From assembly GCA_036785705.1 (NCBI GenBank), contig JAWUZG010000158.1:434001-498000 (forward strand): DNA of 64,000 nucleotides. Reading direction: 5' to 3'. The position numbers and the translations under genes are program-made. Positions within the stretch are counted from its first letter, which is position 1. Each line of letters starts with the position of its first letter. Source of the stretch: Acanthornis magna. Its lineage: Eukaryota; Chordata; Aves; Passeriformes; Acanthizidae. The notes below the pieces were generated by a model that worked only from the letters and a program-made list of their open reading frames with translations, ran no database searches and was not told the DNA's origin. Below, piece after piece: positions 13,544 to 23,700 of this stretch.

Positions 13544-13860
13544 GGAAGATAGTGTCCTGCACCAGTTCTGCTGCCCACCTTCGGGGTCTAGTAGCCCATC
13601 CTCAAGATGACAGCGCAGCTGGAGCCGCTGGGGCAGGCAGTGCTGCACCTGTCCAGCCCAGCTCTCCTCTGCTCCCTTTCTGGTGTGGCACTGCACGGAT
13701 GCCGTGGGACCCCCGTGCTGCCAGTCTGACTAAAGCCTCCTCTCCAGGCCTTCCCACAGCTCTCTCCTCCTTCCCCGTGCTGAGAACACACACCAGCTGT
13801 AAACAGATTCCTCAAATGCACAGTTTATTTTGAACTCAAATAAACAGTACCATAAGTCCT
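13544..13860 (+). CDS. Candidate terminal exon B (LHQFCCP end) with 3' UTR
   Basis: A pyrimidine tract of about 50 bases ends in CAG at 13541-13543. In the phase-2 frame the exon starts with one base completing a split codon and then encodes EDSVLHQFCCPPSG, running to a TGA at 13608-13610. That makes a 21-residue carboxyl end. The remaining roughly 250 bases are a 3' UTR with AATAAA at 13839-13844 and a GT-rich stretch at about 13864-13906, the layout of a functional cleavage and polyadenylation site. The LHQFCCP motif, its frame and its distance from the acceptor match the exon at 7372-7458. A different frame stays open from 13552 to 13833 (Ala/Ser/Pro-rich), so the true frame needs transcript data. 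I read this as an alternative last exon, or the last exon of a gene lying upstream. The gene is not identified. Confidence 0.45.
13839..13844 (+). terminator. Polyadenylation signal AATAAA
   Basis: A canonical AATAAA lies 229 bases after the candidate stop codon. It is followed within 20-60 bases by a GT-rich element (TGTACTGTGAGTTTTGTTCC and more). Upstream acceptor, frame and downstream element together make this more than a chance hexamer. Confidence 0.55.
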
Positions 13861-16800
13861 GAGGTGTACTGTGAGTTTTGTTCCTGTCTGTCAGTGGCTG
13901 TGTGTATGGAGGGCACAGCCGAATGGGATTGCTGCTCCCCCAAATGTGGGGTGGGAGAGCAGCTGCTCCTGAGAATCTGTTTAAAGTTTGTTTCCAGGTT
14001 GGGCAAACACCAACAGGTGGCATTTTATGGATGTTCCTACACAGAGATTAACCTTCTTCCTCTCCTTTGTGACTGTTCTGATGAAGCAGCACATTTCTGC
14101 TGTGGCAGCAGAACCTCTCTCCATGTCTGCTCCCATCCTGAGCTGCTCTGAGCTCTTCCTTCTCCTTTCCTGGGCCTTTGTGCCAGTCTTGTATGGAGAG
14201 TTAGCCAAGTACCAGCTCATGGCTCATGTGCTTCTGTTGCCTCATCAGTGACAATAATTCTCTCAAAGCTGTGCACGAGGTTGTCAATGAAGGACGGACC
14301 TTGTGGCTGAGCAGCCCCACAACTGCAGTGGGAAAAATGGGAGTGTGACCATGATCCCACTGCCCCGAAGGCTCTTTGCTGATTGCACCTTTCTGGACAC
14401 ATCTTGTGGCTTTAAAATAACCAGAGAATTTCTGCTGGTTGGATCTCCCAAACATAACCAGTCCAAGCAGATATAGCAGGGAACAGAATTTCTCTGCAGT
14501 GGTATTTACTACCCTGAAAACATAAAGAAAGATTGAGGGGGGGAAAGGGTTCTTAAATCTGTAGCTGCTATCATGAGGTGAAATACTGCTCCGCACTGTC
14601 TGGGGCTCATGTAAAGGCAGAGGTGGCTTGATATAGGGTGAAAAGCAGGTATTTATTTGTGATTGTCTGTGGCTTTGAGGATGGGATGAAAGGACAATCA
14701 CCAGGATCAAGGAGGGAAGAGCTGTGAAGGCTTGAGGCTCACTCTCTTCTTTACAATGTGCTTCTTTCCCCCTAAAGGAATCCATATAAAACCAGAATAC
14801 AGGTTATTTGCTTTTCTCTGAGGTTTGATCTGCAGTCTCCATCCTTGCTGTGAAACGTTTCCTTGTGCTTGCCTTGGCTGTGACTGTGCAGTGTCCCAGG
14901 CCTGGGGAGGGATTTGCTGGCACAAGAATAATCTGCCTTCATGATTTTGCAAGTTTTTCTGTATCATTTCTACTCTCTGCTCACACCATGGCTGCTGCTC
15001 TTCTTTGATATTGAAAGTTCTTAATTTCATACGTTTCTTAATCACTTTTCATTACAATACAGAGAAAGAGCATTCATTCCCACTGTAAAATTTCAAAATA
15101 ATGTATGCAAACCATTGTGCAGTGGATGACTGCAGTTTATGATACCCCTGGAAGTGCTCTGATGTTTACTGGGCAGGGTAAAACACTGAAATGTTTAAAC
15201 ACTGCTTACCATTAAGGTCTTTTACTCTATAATTAGGAGTTTCTCAGAGTTGCTTCCCAAAGACAGAACAGTAGGAATTGCGGATATTTTGACTTGCTTA
15301 TCTCCCTCCCAGATGTAAGCAGTGATTACCACTCTCTCCTCAGTGTACTGAACTCTGGAGCACTGTAATTATTCCCTTCCAGAGGGAAAGGTTTGTCCAA
15401 TCTTTCAATGAGTACCTTTTATCTGTTTGTGCAGAGGGAAACAGAGAAGCAAGACTCAGATTTAACCATGCAAATTAAACCCCCAACCCGAGGAGCCCCC
15501 AGGTGATTATCCCAAAAGCTGCTGCAGTTAATGACGAGTCTCAGGAGAAAACGAAGGCAAAGGCTGACCAGTGTTATTGGCTGCCACAGGACACTGGCAT
15601 GGGGTGTTCCTATCCAGTAGTTTTCCAATTAAGGGGAAATAGGGTCATTAGGGGTTGCTGGGATTTGGAGCACTCGGAGTTTGTAGCTATGGTGTCACAG
15701 AATGGTGGCATTTTCTCTCCTTGGAGCACACAGAGAGCTGACCTTCCCCGGTGCAGTGGAAGCCAGAAATGCAGGAGTAAACATTTCCCTCTTTGAATAA
15801 ATCATGGCTGGCTAAATAAAACATGCTGTGCAGCTCAGGCTTTAGCAGCAGAGCCTGGTAGGGGCTCTCTTAGTTAACCACAGTTAGATGACCTAAAATG
15901 CTGCAAGTTATTATAAAACAGAGAAAGGTACCAGCGGAAAAATTCCCGTCTTATTCCTCGATGAATTTGCACTGTTTTTATGAAGAGTGAAGACTATCTT
16001 ATTGTGCATTTTGGGATGGAGTGTGAAGTAGAAATGGCATTTTTCTTTTTTTTTTAATTTTCTCCTTCCATGAACTCAGAGGGCTGGATAAAAGCTGCTG
16101 CTTTGGGGGAATTCAGATGGGGAATTTCTCTTTCAGCACCTTTAGGCACTTGCACTGTCTAGGATCAGGCTGGTTTCGTTTTCTGCTGCACTGTGGAGTT
16201 CTCCTTTGCAAACATATTCAGCTCTTATGTGGTTTTGCCTGAAATAGGTGGGTGAGACTCCAGCTTTGCAGAGCAACCACTGCCTTGCTATTATTCTCTG
16301 AATTTTCTGAATTTCTGTATTATTTTCTCTCCATAACCAACTGTGCGAAGTGACTAAAACAGCTCAGAGCAGTGTGTGGACACTCTGGGCTGGAATGGGA
16401 TGGATTTTTATGCACCACTAGATGGAGCAAAAAAAACAACCAAAAAACAACCAAACCAGTTCAACTGAGATAAATTAAAAGACTCATCTCCCAAAGTAGA
16501 TTTTAACTAGCTGAAGGAAAATTCTGTGTAATGTAGGAGAAGAAATAATCCCCTGAAAAATGCAGCAGGGTGTAGGCCTCAAGCACAGCTGCAATCAAGG
16601 TTTGAAGATGGTCCCTTAGCCCAGGCACCAGCTGTGTCATGGAATATAGATTGCAACTCAGGATTCGCGAGGAGTTTGAATTATAAAGCAATTTATGGCC
16701 GAGGGAGCTCCTTCCTGGAGCAGGTGCCCAGGGATGGCAGTGTCGGGAATGGAGCAGCACTGGAACAGCATTTGAGGTCAGTGGCAAGAGGTGGGCACTT

Positions 16801-17260
16801 GGAATTCCCTCTTGGAAAGGCTGAGCCCCCTCTGGAACCCTCGGAGCCGCAGTTCTGCTCGGGGGACGTTTGTATTCTGCAATACTGATTTGCCAAATGG
16901 ACCATTTCGAAGTGCAGCACTAATTCCTTTTTCACCTCAAACACTGAAATGGAGCAGGGAGGTCTCAGGAGATACAACCCCCAAAAATGCACACCCAAAC
17001 ATCTGTGGCAGCACTCGCTGACTTCACGTTGTGCCAGGATCGCGTGCGAGCCGTGCTAGGGTTTTTTGAGGGAATTTTTTTTTCGTTAATGGACTATTTC
17101 CTGGCATGGGGGCTAGAGGGAGCTCCAATGCAGCCTTCCCAAAGCTCTCCTGGTAAATCACTCCTGCCAAACATGGCCTGGCTTAGCCCAGGAGCTGCAG
17201 AGGAGAGGAGGGAGGAAGGCAGCTCGATGGACTTCTGCACTATCTAAACACTGGAGATGG
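13861..17260. other. Intron-like or intergenic DNA, no supported gene
   Basis: The largest open frame is 194 codons on the minus strand (14201-14785). Its composition and lack of any domain argue for chance. I see no mobile element. A run of T with AG near 16048-16080 resembles an acceptor but lacks a following exon. Confidence 0.5.
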
Positions 17261-17330
17261 GATATATGAATATATGTATTCATATGATATATGAATATAT
17301 ATATATATGGATACATATGGATATATATAC
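17261..17330. repeat. AT microsatellite with palindromic core
   Basis: GATATATGAATATATGTATT and related TA-rich units repeat for about 70 bases. Because the motifs CATATG and TATATA are self-complementary, the stretch could form cruciform structures. Confidence 0.85.
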
Positions 17331-17807
17331 CAGAATGCCTCACAGTCAATGTTGTTTATATGTTTTATAACTATTATAATGAACGTTGTCTCTAAATTTT
17401 ATAATTATTCCCCAAAACACACAGTTTGGTTGTGCCCCCACCTTTCTGAAGTGTGGTGCAGGATGTGTTCCAGGGAAGGTTTGTGTAACAGCACAGGAGA
17501 AGCCCCAGGGGTGTTTCCCACCCCACTGTCCCTGGTGGTTATCTAGGAAGGGCTGTGAGAACCAGACAAACACAGCAATACCTCTCCTGGGCTAGTAGGT
17601 TTTCAGATAGAGAAATTGGTAATTAAAAGGTATGAAACAATATGATGCAGTAAATTTTATTACTGCTAGATAGACATTTCGGCTGCTAAAGCAGCAGAAA
17701 ATCCAGTTTTATTATTCTACCTCTAGCCAAGTAATTTATAATAGTTAAGGCTATCACACCTGTATTTACAAGGTTTTTAGCCTTTTGAACCTTTTCTCTC
17801 ATTTTTC
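17331..17807. other. AT-rich intron-like DNA
   Basis: I see nothing beyond unique AT-rich sequence. Confidence 0.5.
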
Positions 17808-17895
17808 ATGACATGGTTTAGTGGCCTGGGGGTGTTCGGTTGAAGGTTGGACTCGATGATCCTGGAGGTCTTTTCCAGCCTCAATGATTCTTTGC
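17808..17895 (+). mobile_element. Short CR1 tail fragment
   Basis: The phrases 'acatggtttagtggcctggg', 'gttggactcgatgatcctgg' and 'aggtcttttccagcctcaat' followed by 'gattctttg' are the terminal 90 bases of an avian CR1. They lie on the plus strand and belong to a different subfamily from the 'ggacagggcttggagcagcc' type copies nearby. Confidence 0.85.
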
Positions 17896-18011
17896 TTCAG
17901 GTGGCTTTCCCATTTTCTTTTAACTCCCCAAACTGAGCAGCAGCTGCTCAGGGCTGGGAGGGCCCTGTCCTGGAGGGGCTGAGTCCAGTGTGACTGGGCT
18001 GAACAGCACCA

Positions 18012-18546
18012 GGGGTTCATCCCCATTCCCTGGGTGTTTCTCCCCCTTTCCTCAGTATTTATCCCCATTCCCCGGGTGTTCATCCCCATTCCCTGGGTGT
18101 TTCTCCCCCTTTCCTCAGTATTTATCCCCCTTCCCCGGGTATTTATCCCCCTTCCCCGGGTGTTTCTCCCCATTCCCCGGGTGTTTCTCCCCATTCCCCA
18201 GTTATTTATCCCCTTTCCCCGGTTATTCATCCTCCTTCCCCAGTTATTTATCCCCATTCCCTGGGTGTTTATCCCCCTTCCCCAGTTATTTATCCCCGTT
18301 CCCTGGGTGTTTATCCCCCTTCCCCAGTTATTTATCCCCATTCCCCGGTTATTCATCCCCCTTCCCCAGTTATTTATCCCCATTCCCTGGGTGTTTATCC
18401 CCCTTCCCCGGTTATTTATCCCCATTCCCTGGGTGTTTATCCCCTTTACCCTGGTGTTTATCCCCCTTCCCCAGTTATTTATCCCCATTCCCCGATTATT
18501 CATCCCCCTTCCCCGGTTATTTATCCCCTTCCCGGGGTGTTTCTTC
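18012..18546. repeat. Minisatellite, 21-bp unit, about 25 copies
   Basis: A 21-base unit of the form T(A/G)TTTATCCCC(A/C)TTCCC(C/T)GGG repeats head to tail for about 530 bases with substitutions. Three or four C-rich types alternate in a partly ordered way. The unit is seven codons long, so long open frames exist on both strands: plus-strand peptides such as LSPFPGC and FIPIPRV, and minus-strand GINNWGR. They follow directly from the period and are not evidence of a protein. The minus strand carries runs such as GGGGAATGGGG at every unit, giving many potential G-quadruplex sites. Confidence 0.95.
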
Positions 18547-20027
18547 CCTTCCCTGCTCCGCTGCCTCGCCCTGCAGGCACAGGGAAGGGCTCTGGGTGCT
18601 CAGGATGAGCTCAGGGCTGCCAGGGCCCCGTTCCTCCCTGGGTCAGGGATCACTCATTGGGCTGAGCTGCCACACACGGATGGATGAGGAGAGACAGATC
18701 TGCAGCGAGTCCATCCACGAGGAGAAATGCCATTAATGAGTTCAGGGAGAGTTTTTCTGGCTGTGTGTGATCCACTCCAGCCTCCTGCTCCTGGCTACGA
18801 GCTGACCTTTCATGCCTCAGCCCCGCTGCCATGGGCTCCCTCCCTGCAACCCCGAGATGTCCAGTGCCTGACCCCCCAGAGACACCTTGGGGACCTTCCT
18901 GGGGACGGGAGGGACTCGGAGTGAGGCAGTTTTGGTTTTAGCAGCAGAATGCTGCAGGGTCAGGAGGAGGGAGGAGCTGTGCAGCCAGCACAGGGAAACA
19001 CAGCAGCACAGGACCTTCAAAATCATCAGTGCCACCCCCTAGGGACACCTCTGGGGACACCTCCCCTAGTCCAGGGTGCTCAGGCCCCATCCAATGTGTT
19101 TTGGTTACTTAGGAAGTGCAGAGCAACCTTTTGGTATTAAAGCTTTTATGCAATAAAGGTGCTCGTGTGGGGGCTCCACAGGTGAACAAGGCCCCCTCCC
19201 TTGTGCCCACATAACTTCATTATCTGCCATTAAAGTTTTATCTCAGCCATTGCTGTAAAATGCAGGTGTTGCTGTTTTCCCTTTAGACCTGAGATTTGAG
19301 AAAATTTGAAAATAATTATCTGTATTTGCTAAACAAGCTGGGAAGCTGGAATTTCAAATAACCAAAAGCCATTTCTTTGATTTTTGTTTACTTCCCGCGT
19401 TCAAGTAAAAATTTGTAAACAATATAATGAAAAATACATCCCTTCCTAATTTTTAGTGTTTCAAGCAAGTCCTTTCTGTTCCGTACCAATTCAAGTATTT
19501 ACCTTTTTTTTGAAAATTATTTGTGTGCTCTTTGGCCTTTAATGATCTTTGGCTGATGCATTCCTAGAACAAATGCATAAAATCAACCCAATTTATGACC
19601 TGTTAATGTAAGCATTTTTTCCTAAAGAAATTATGTCACATCTCATTCACCTCTGAATTTTTTTTTTCAAGCCAATCACTGGAGCATTGCACACCTGAAA
19701 ATGAGATAGCGTTGAAATCCATCTTGCTCTCTTCAATTAAATTCATTTTTACGGAGAATTCAATTAGTTGTAATTGCTGCTTTATGACAAGCTTTTGCCA
19801 GGGGCTGGGGTGGTAAGATAATTAATCTCGATCAGAAAATGTTACTCCAATCATTTTCCTTTGTCACCCCACGAGGAGCGTTATTAATCAGGAGCTGTCT
19901 GCGACGCCGGGAGCACGGGCGGCTCTGCCAGCGCCGTCCCTCGGCCGTGGCAGGTGGCCCTGAAAAACCAGTTTGTCTGTGGGGTCACTGGGGTCTGATT
20001 GAAGCCACTGACTGTGTCCTCAGTCAG
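18547..20027. other. Intron-like DNA; AT-rich block with TAATTA motifs
   Basis: The part after the minisatellite is GC-rich unique sequence to about 19080. From about 19270 to 19870 the sequence becomes AT-rich and repeat-free, with several TAATTA/ATTAAT cores and a TGATTAAT-like context near the end. This is a candidate conserved regulatory element by composition only. Confidence 0.4.
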
Positions 20028-20290
20028 GGTGGCTCTCAGAGTGCTCATCACTCTCAGTGTGCTCCCCAGTCTGAGTGTGCTCCCCAGTCTGAGTGTGCTC
20101 CCCACTCTCAGTGTGCTCATCACTCTCAGTGTGCTCCCCACTCTCAGTGTACTCCCCATTCTCAGTGTGCTCCCCACTCTGAGTGCTCCCCATGCTCAGT
20201 GAGCTCCCCACTCTCAGTGTGCTCATCACTCTCAGTGTGCTCCCCACTCTCAGTGTGCTCCCCATTCTCAGTGTGCTCCCCACTCTCAGC
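20028..20290. repeat. Minisatellite, 18-bp unit, about 14 copies
   Basis: Units of the form CTCTCAGTGTGCTCCCCA, alternating with CTCTCAGTGTGCTCATCA and GTCTGAGTGTGCTCCCCA, repeat for about 260 bases. The six-codon period keeps frames open (plus-strand SQCAPH, minus-strand GSTLRM and GEHTES), which explains the 158-, 97- and 87-codon open frames here. They are not genes. Confidence 0.95.
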
Positions 20291-20509
20291 TTCCAGAGTG
20301 CTGCTGATGCCTTAGGATTTTAGTTTCTGTGTTTTTCATGTATCTGTAATCCTGTAGTGTGTAACTCCATACAGGTGCTAAGCTCCTGTTCTCAGCATTT
20401 TTACACAAAACAATTCCTCTCTAACCTCGGAATTCAAGGACACCTCACTGTCTCAGGCCCCGAGCTATGTAAACAGCAGTGAATTAATTGGGGGAGCAAA
20501 CTTGGGGTA

Positions 20510-20773
20510 ATTGACTTCATTACCTGAAGCTGTAATTGGAGGGTTAACCTCAATATGCAAATGGACAGAACTTATAAAGTATGAAAAACTCATGACCTTA
20601 CAAAAAACTTGTAAAGTATGAAAAACCCATGACCTGCTGTCCATTTTGGGTGTAGCCCCTGGGTGAGCTGTGCCTGCCCTAAATGCACCTGAAGGCCCTT
20701 CAATAAATAGAACTGCTCTTTATTCTCTTAACCTTTTCTAGCCTCTGTTTTAGGTAAGCCCCTCAAGGCCTCA
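20510..20773 (+). mobile_element. Probable LTR fragment (endogenous retrovirus-like)
   Basis: The stretch has the layout of an LTR on the plus strand. A TATAAAG box lies at about 20573. A partly duplicated 25-base segment around 'aaagtatgaaaaactcatga' follows. An AATAAA lies at about 20702-20707, then a T-rich segment, 'gcctctgttttaggtaagcc', and a possible CA end at 20772-20773 after 'ctcaaggcc'. The ends 'cattttgggtgtagcccctg' and 'aggcctca' resemble avian LTRs as I remember them. I could not find a TG start with a matching target-site duplication, so the 5' boundary is a guess and the copy is probably old or partial. Confidence 0.45.
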
Positions 20774-23700
20774 GTGGGGGTGAGCATCCAGCCTGGGGTT
20801 GAGGTGCTCTCCACGTGGTTGGAGCTCTTCAGAATCCCACCAGGACATGTCTTCTGCTTTGTAACTTTAGTATTGAATCATCTTTTTAAATTGTTCTTTT
20901 TTGTGATTTTAGGGAGCTCAGTGCAAGTTTTCTATTTAATTCTATGCTGGATTCCAAGGGAGACATGGACAGGAGTAGTCCTTGGGTTAGTTACTTCAGT
21001 GCTTCAAGGGAAGGAAATTGCCAGGGCTAAGGCAAGGAAACAAGCAGTGCTTTTAAAAGGAAAACTGAAAATAACAAATATCAACTCATTTGATATTTTT
21101 CATCATAGACTGAAGGATGAGCACAGAGCCAAGAAGGGAGGCAGAGGTTCAGGTGTGTCGTGGAGCATCAGAAAGTCTGTGATTTTATTCCAGATGAGGC
21201 CAAACGAACGCTGAGCTTGGCTTTCAAGTTTCATTTAGGGACCTGTCTTCGCCACAGTGCTCAGCCCCCCTGCAGAAAGGCCACAGTTACCTTAGGCAGG
21301 AGCAGGAATGTTTGGGAGGCAGTTTTTGTCAGTGTCTGTGTAAGATGCTTTACCTATCAAAGCTTGGAGAGGTAAAACATGGGGTTGTGGAGGCTGAAAC
21401 CAGAGATGAAGTGGTGCCTCCTCCAGACAGATGTGCAAGTTTCTGCCAGCTGTTTGTTCCATCTGATTCCCTGGTGTGGAAAAGTTAAATGCTGAGATGG
21501 TCTTTCAGTAAAATTGAGGAATGGGGAAGACTCCCTTAAAGCTTACCTTGACATTTTCCTTCCACGTCCTTTGTGTTTTGAGGGCTTTTCCAAAGCATTT
21601 CAGTGTTGTGTGTGTACATGCACAGAGCATTTTCCAGGTGTGCTCAGTCTCCAAACACACCCAGCTGCATCCAGAGGACAGTCAGAACCTTGGGATGCAG
21701 CTGGGGCTGCATGTCCTGGTTTCTGGATTTACACTGAAGCTGCACAAGCCCTCATGGGTACAGAGGCACCCTGAGCTGCTCTGCTGTAAATACTGGTTGG
21801 AATTGAGGATGAGTATGGGAAGCGCTTGGGAGCTCTTGAATTGTGTAAAGCACATGATCATCTTACTGTGGTTTCAACTGGCTCCTTTTAGTAGGAAAAT
21901 CCAGGGCACTGAAAATCATTATTACAGCAAATTGATAAAAGTAAACTGCTAGTTAGCTGCAAAATCCTGTTTCCTTTCAGTTGAGGAGGCTGCTCTGTAG
22001 TTCCCCATCCCTTTCCCAGCACACACATCACTAACCCCACGTTTTGTTGTTCGGCCACAGAGCTGCTGACGTAGCTCCAGTTGGGTTTGGGTTTGGATTC
22101 TGTTCTAGTTTGCTAATTGCATGTTATTTAACTTCGGTTTGTAAGCTTTTGCTTCCAGAAAACAATGATGCTTTTTAAAAAATCCAACCCTGTTTTCAGT
22201 CTGTAGGTTTGAACCTACAGAGGAGCAGGATCACCAAAACATTGACTGTGCATGTGGAGTGATAAAGGGGTTGTTTTCTGTCTTTAAAAAGAAGCGTCAT
22301 AACCTCTGACAGCCTGATAGAGTGCACTAGAATTTAAGTCATTGAATCTGCTTATCTGAAATATCTCTGTCAATTTTCCTTTTGAGAAATGATGGGATTA
22401 AGATAATAGATGCAGCTTTACTGAATAATAGGGAGGCAGCATATGGATTGTAGGTTTTTGAATCCACTTAACAGCGTGTGTAATTCTGTACATTTCCTGG
22501 GAAACAAAAGAGGGATGCTCATTGATCCATAGTATCTTGTAAAGTGCTGCTTCTGTGAAATGCTGGGTGATCACGGAAAAACACCACTGGCACGCAGGGA
22601 ATATTCAGTGATTGCAAGTGGAGGTATTGAAATAGGCTGAAAGTCATGTGAATTGTGCAATGGCAATGCTGATGGTTCTGGAGAGCTGCAGGAACGAATG
22701 GCTTTGTCACGGCAGGTGATAAATAAGCCCTGGCAGTGCAGGCTGGGCTCCTGCTGCCGTGGGTCTGCCAGGGGCAATGGGCTTCTCCCCAGCCCCGCTG
22801 CCCTCCTGGGCGTGGGGCAGCTGCTGCAGGATGCAGAGTGCAGGGACTGCTCCAGCTGCAGACGAGTCCCAGCTCCCACTCTGACCTGGGGATACAGAGG
22901 CTGCTGATGGCAAGGTGAGAAACAAACCTTTAGCCTATAAAGCAGTGGCAGAGGGGAGCAGGACCTGTCCCTGAGGCACCCCGAGGTGCCAGCAGGAGCT
23001 GTCACCGTGTGCTCAAACACACCTGCAGCACTGACAGCCAGCAGGAGCAGTCCCAGTTTCAGGTGATGCTGTTGTCTCTATCTCTGGAGTATGATGTCAT
23101 GTGGCCACTTTGGGGTGTGTTCATTTTGCATTCAGCTCGGTGAGGTTTTTCTCCTCCACTGCGTCATTTGCACGGAGCTGCTGGGAGGTGTTTTGGGAGG
23201 ACAGGGACAGAGCTGGCAAAAGGATGTGAGGTTCAAACATTTGAAATTACACATCCATTTCAGGTTTCCTCAGCAGCCTTTGTTTGCTGTTGTTTTTCAG
23301 CAGGGTGATCTCAAGTGCCGTGGGAGGATCCTTGGAGGGTGGGGATGTGCAGCCTGGGTGGGTGCTGCTCTGGGGGGCTGTGCAGGGTGTCCCTGTGGCT
23401 GTGCTGAGGCTGCTGGGCTGTTTGCTGGGGCTCTGCTCTTTCTGCGGGAGCAATCACACAGGGCACAGCACTTCCCCTCACTCAAGTACTCTCAGTGCTC
23501 CATTCACAAGGAACCTTTCCCATAATGGGACAGTGTTTGGAGATTGTGGCTCTCATGAACATCACTTTCTGTGCAGACAACACACAAAGGAAAAGGGAAA
23601 GCTGCTGCTGGCCAGGGACACCAGCGAGGTCTTCTGGTGGAGACCAAGTTTGTCCAACCCTGTTGTTGAACAAGACAATTTCAAACACTTCAGCTCTCAG

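Noticed and set aside
14201..14785. 194-codon minus-strand frame
   Set aside because: No domain, no promoter or poly(A) context, and ordinary composition. Length is within chance for 64 kb in six frames.
17799..18736. Open frames of 234, 248 and 217 codons with repeated peptides (GINNWGR, LSPFPGC, FIPIPRV)
   Set aside because: They are produced by the 21-base period of a minisatellite, which keeps frames open on both strands. There is no start context, domain or flanking splice structure.
19839..20315. 158-codon frame with SQCAPH repeats and minus-strand GSTLRM repeats
   Set aside because: An 18-base minisatellite gives the pattern in both strands. It is not a protein gene.
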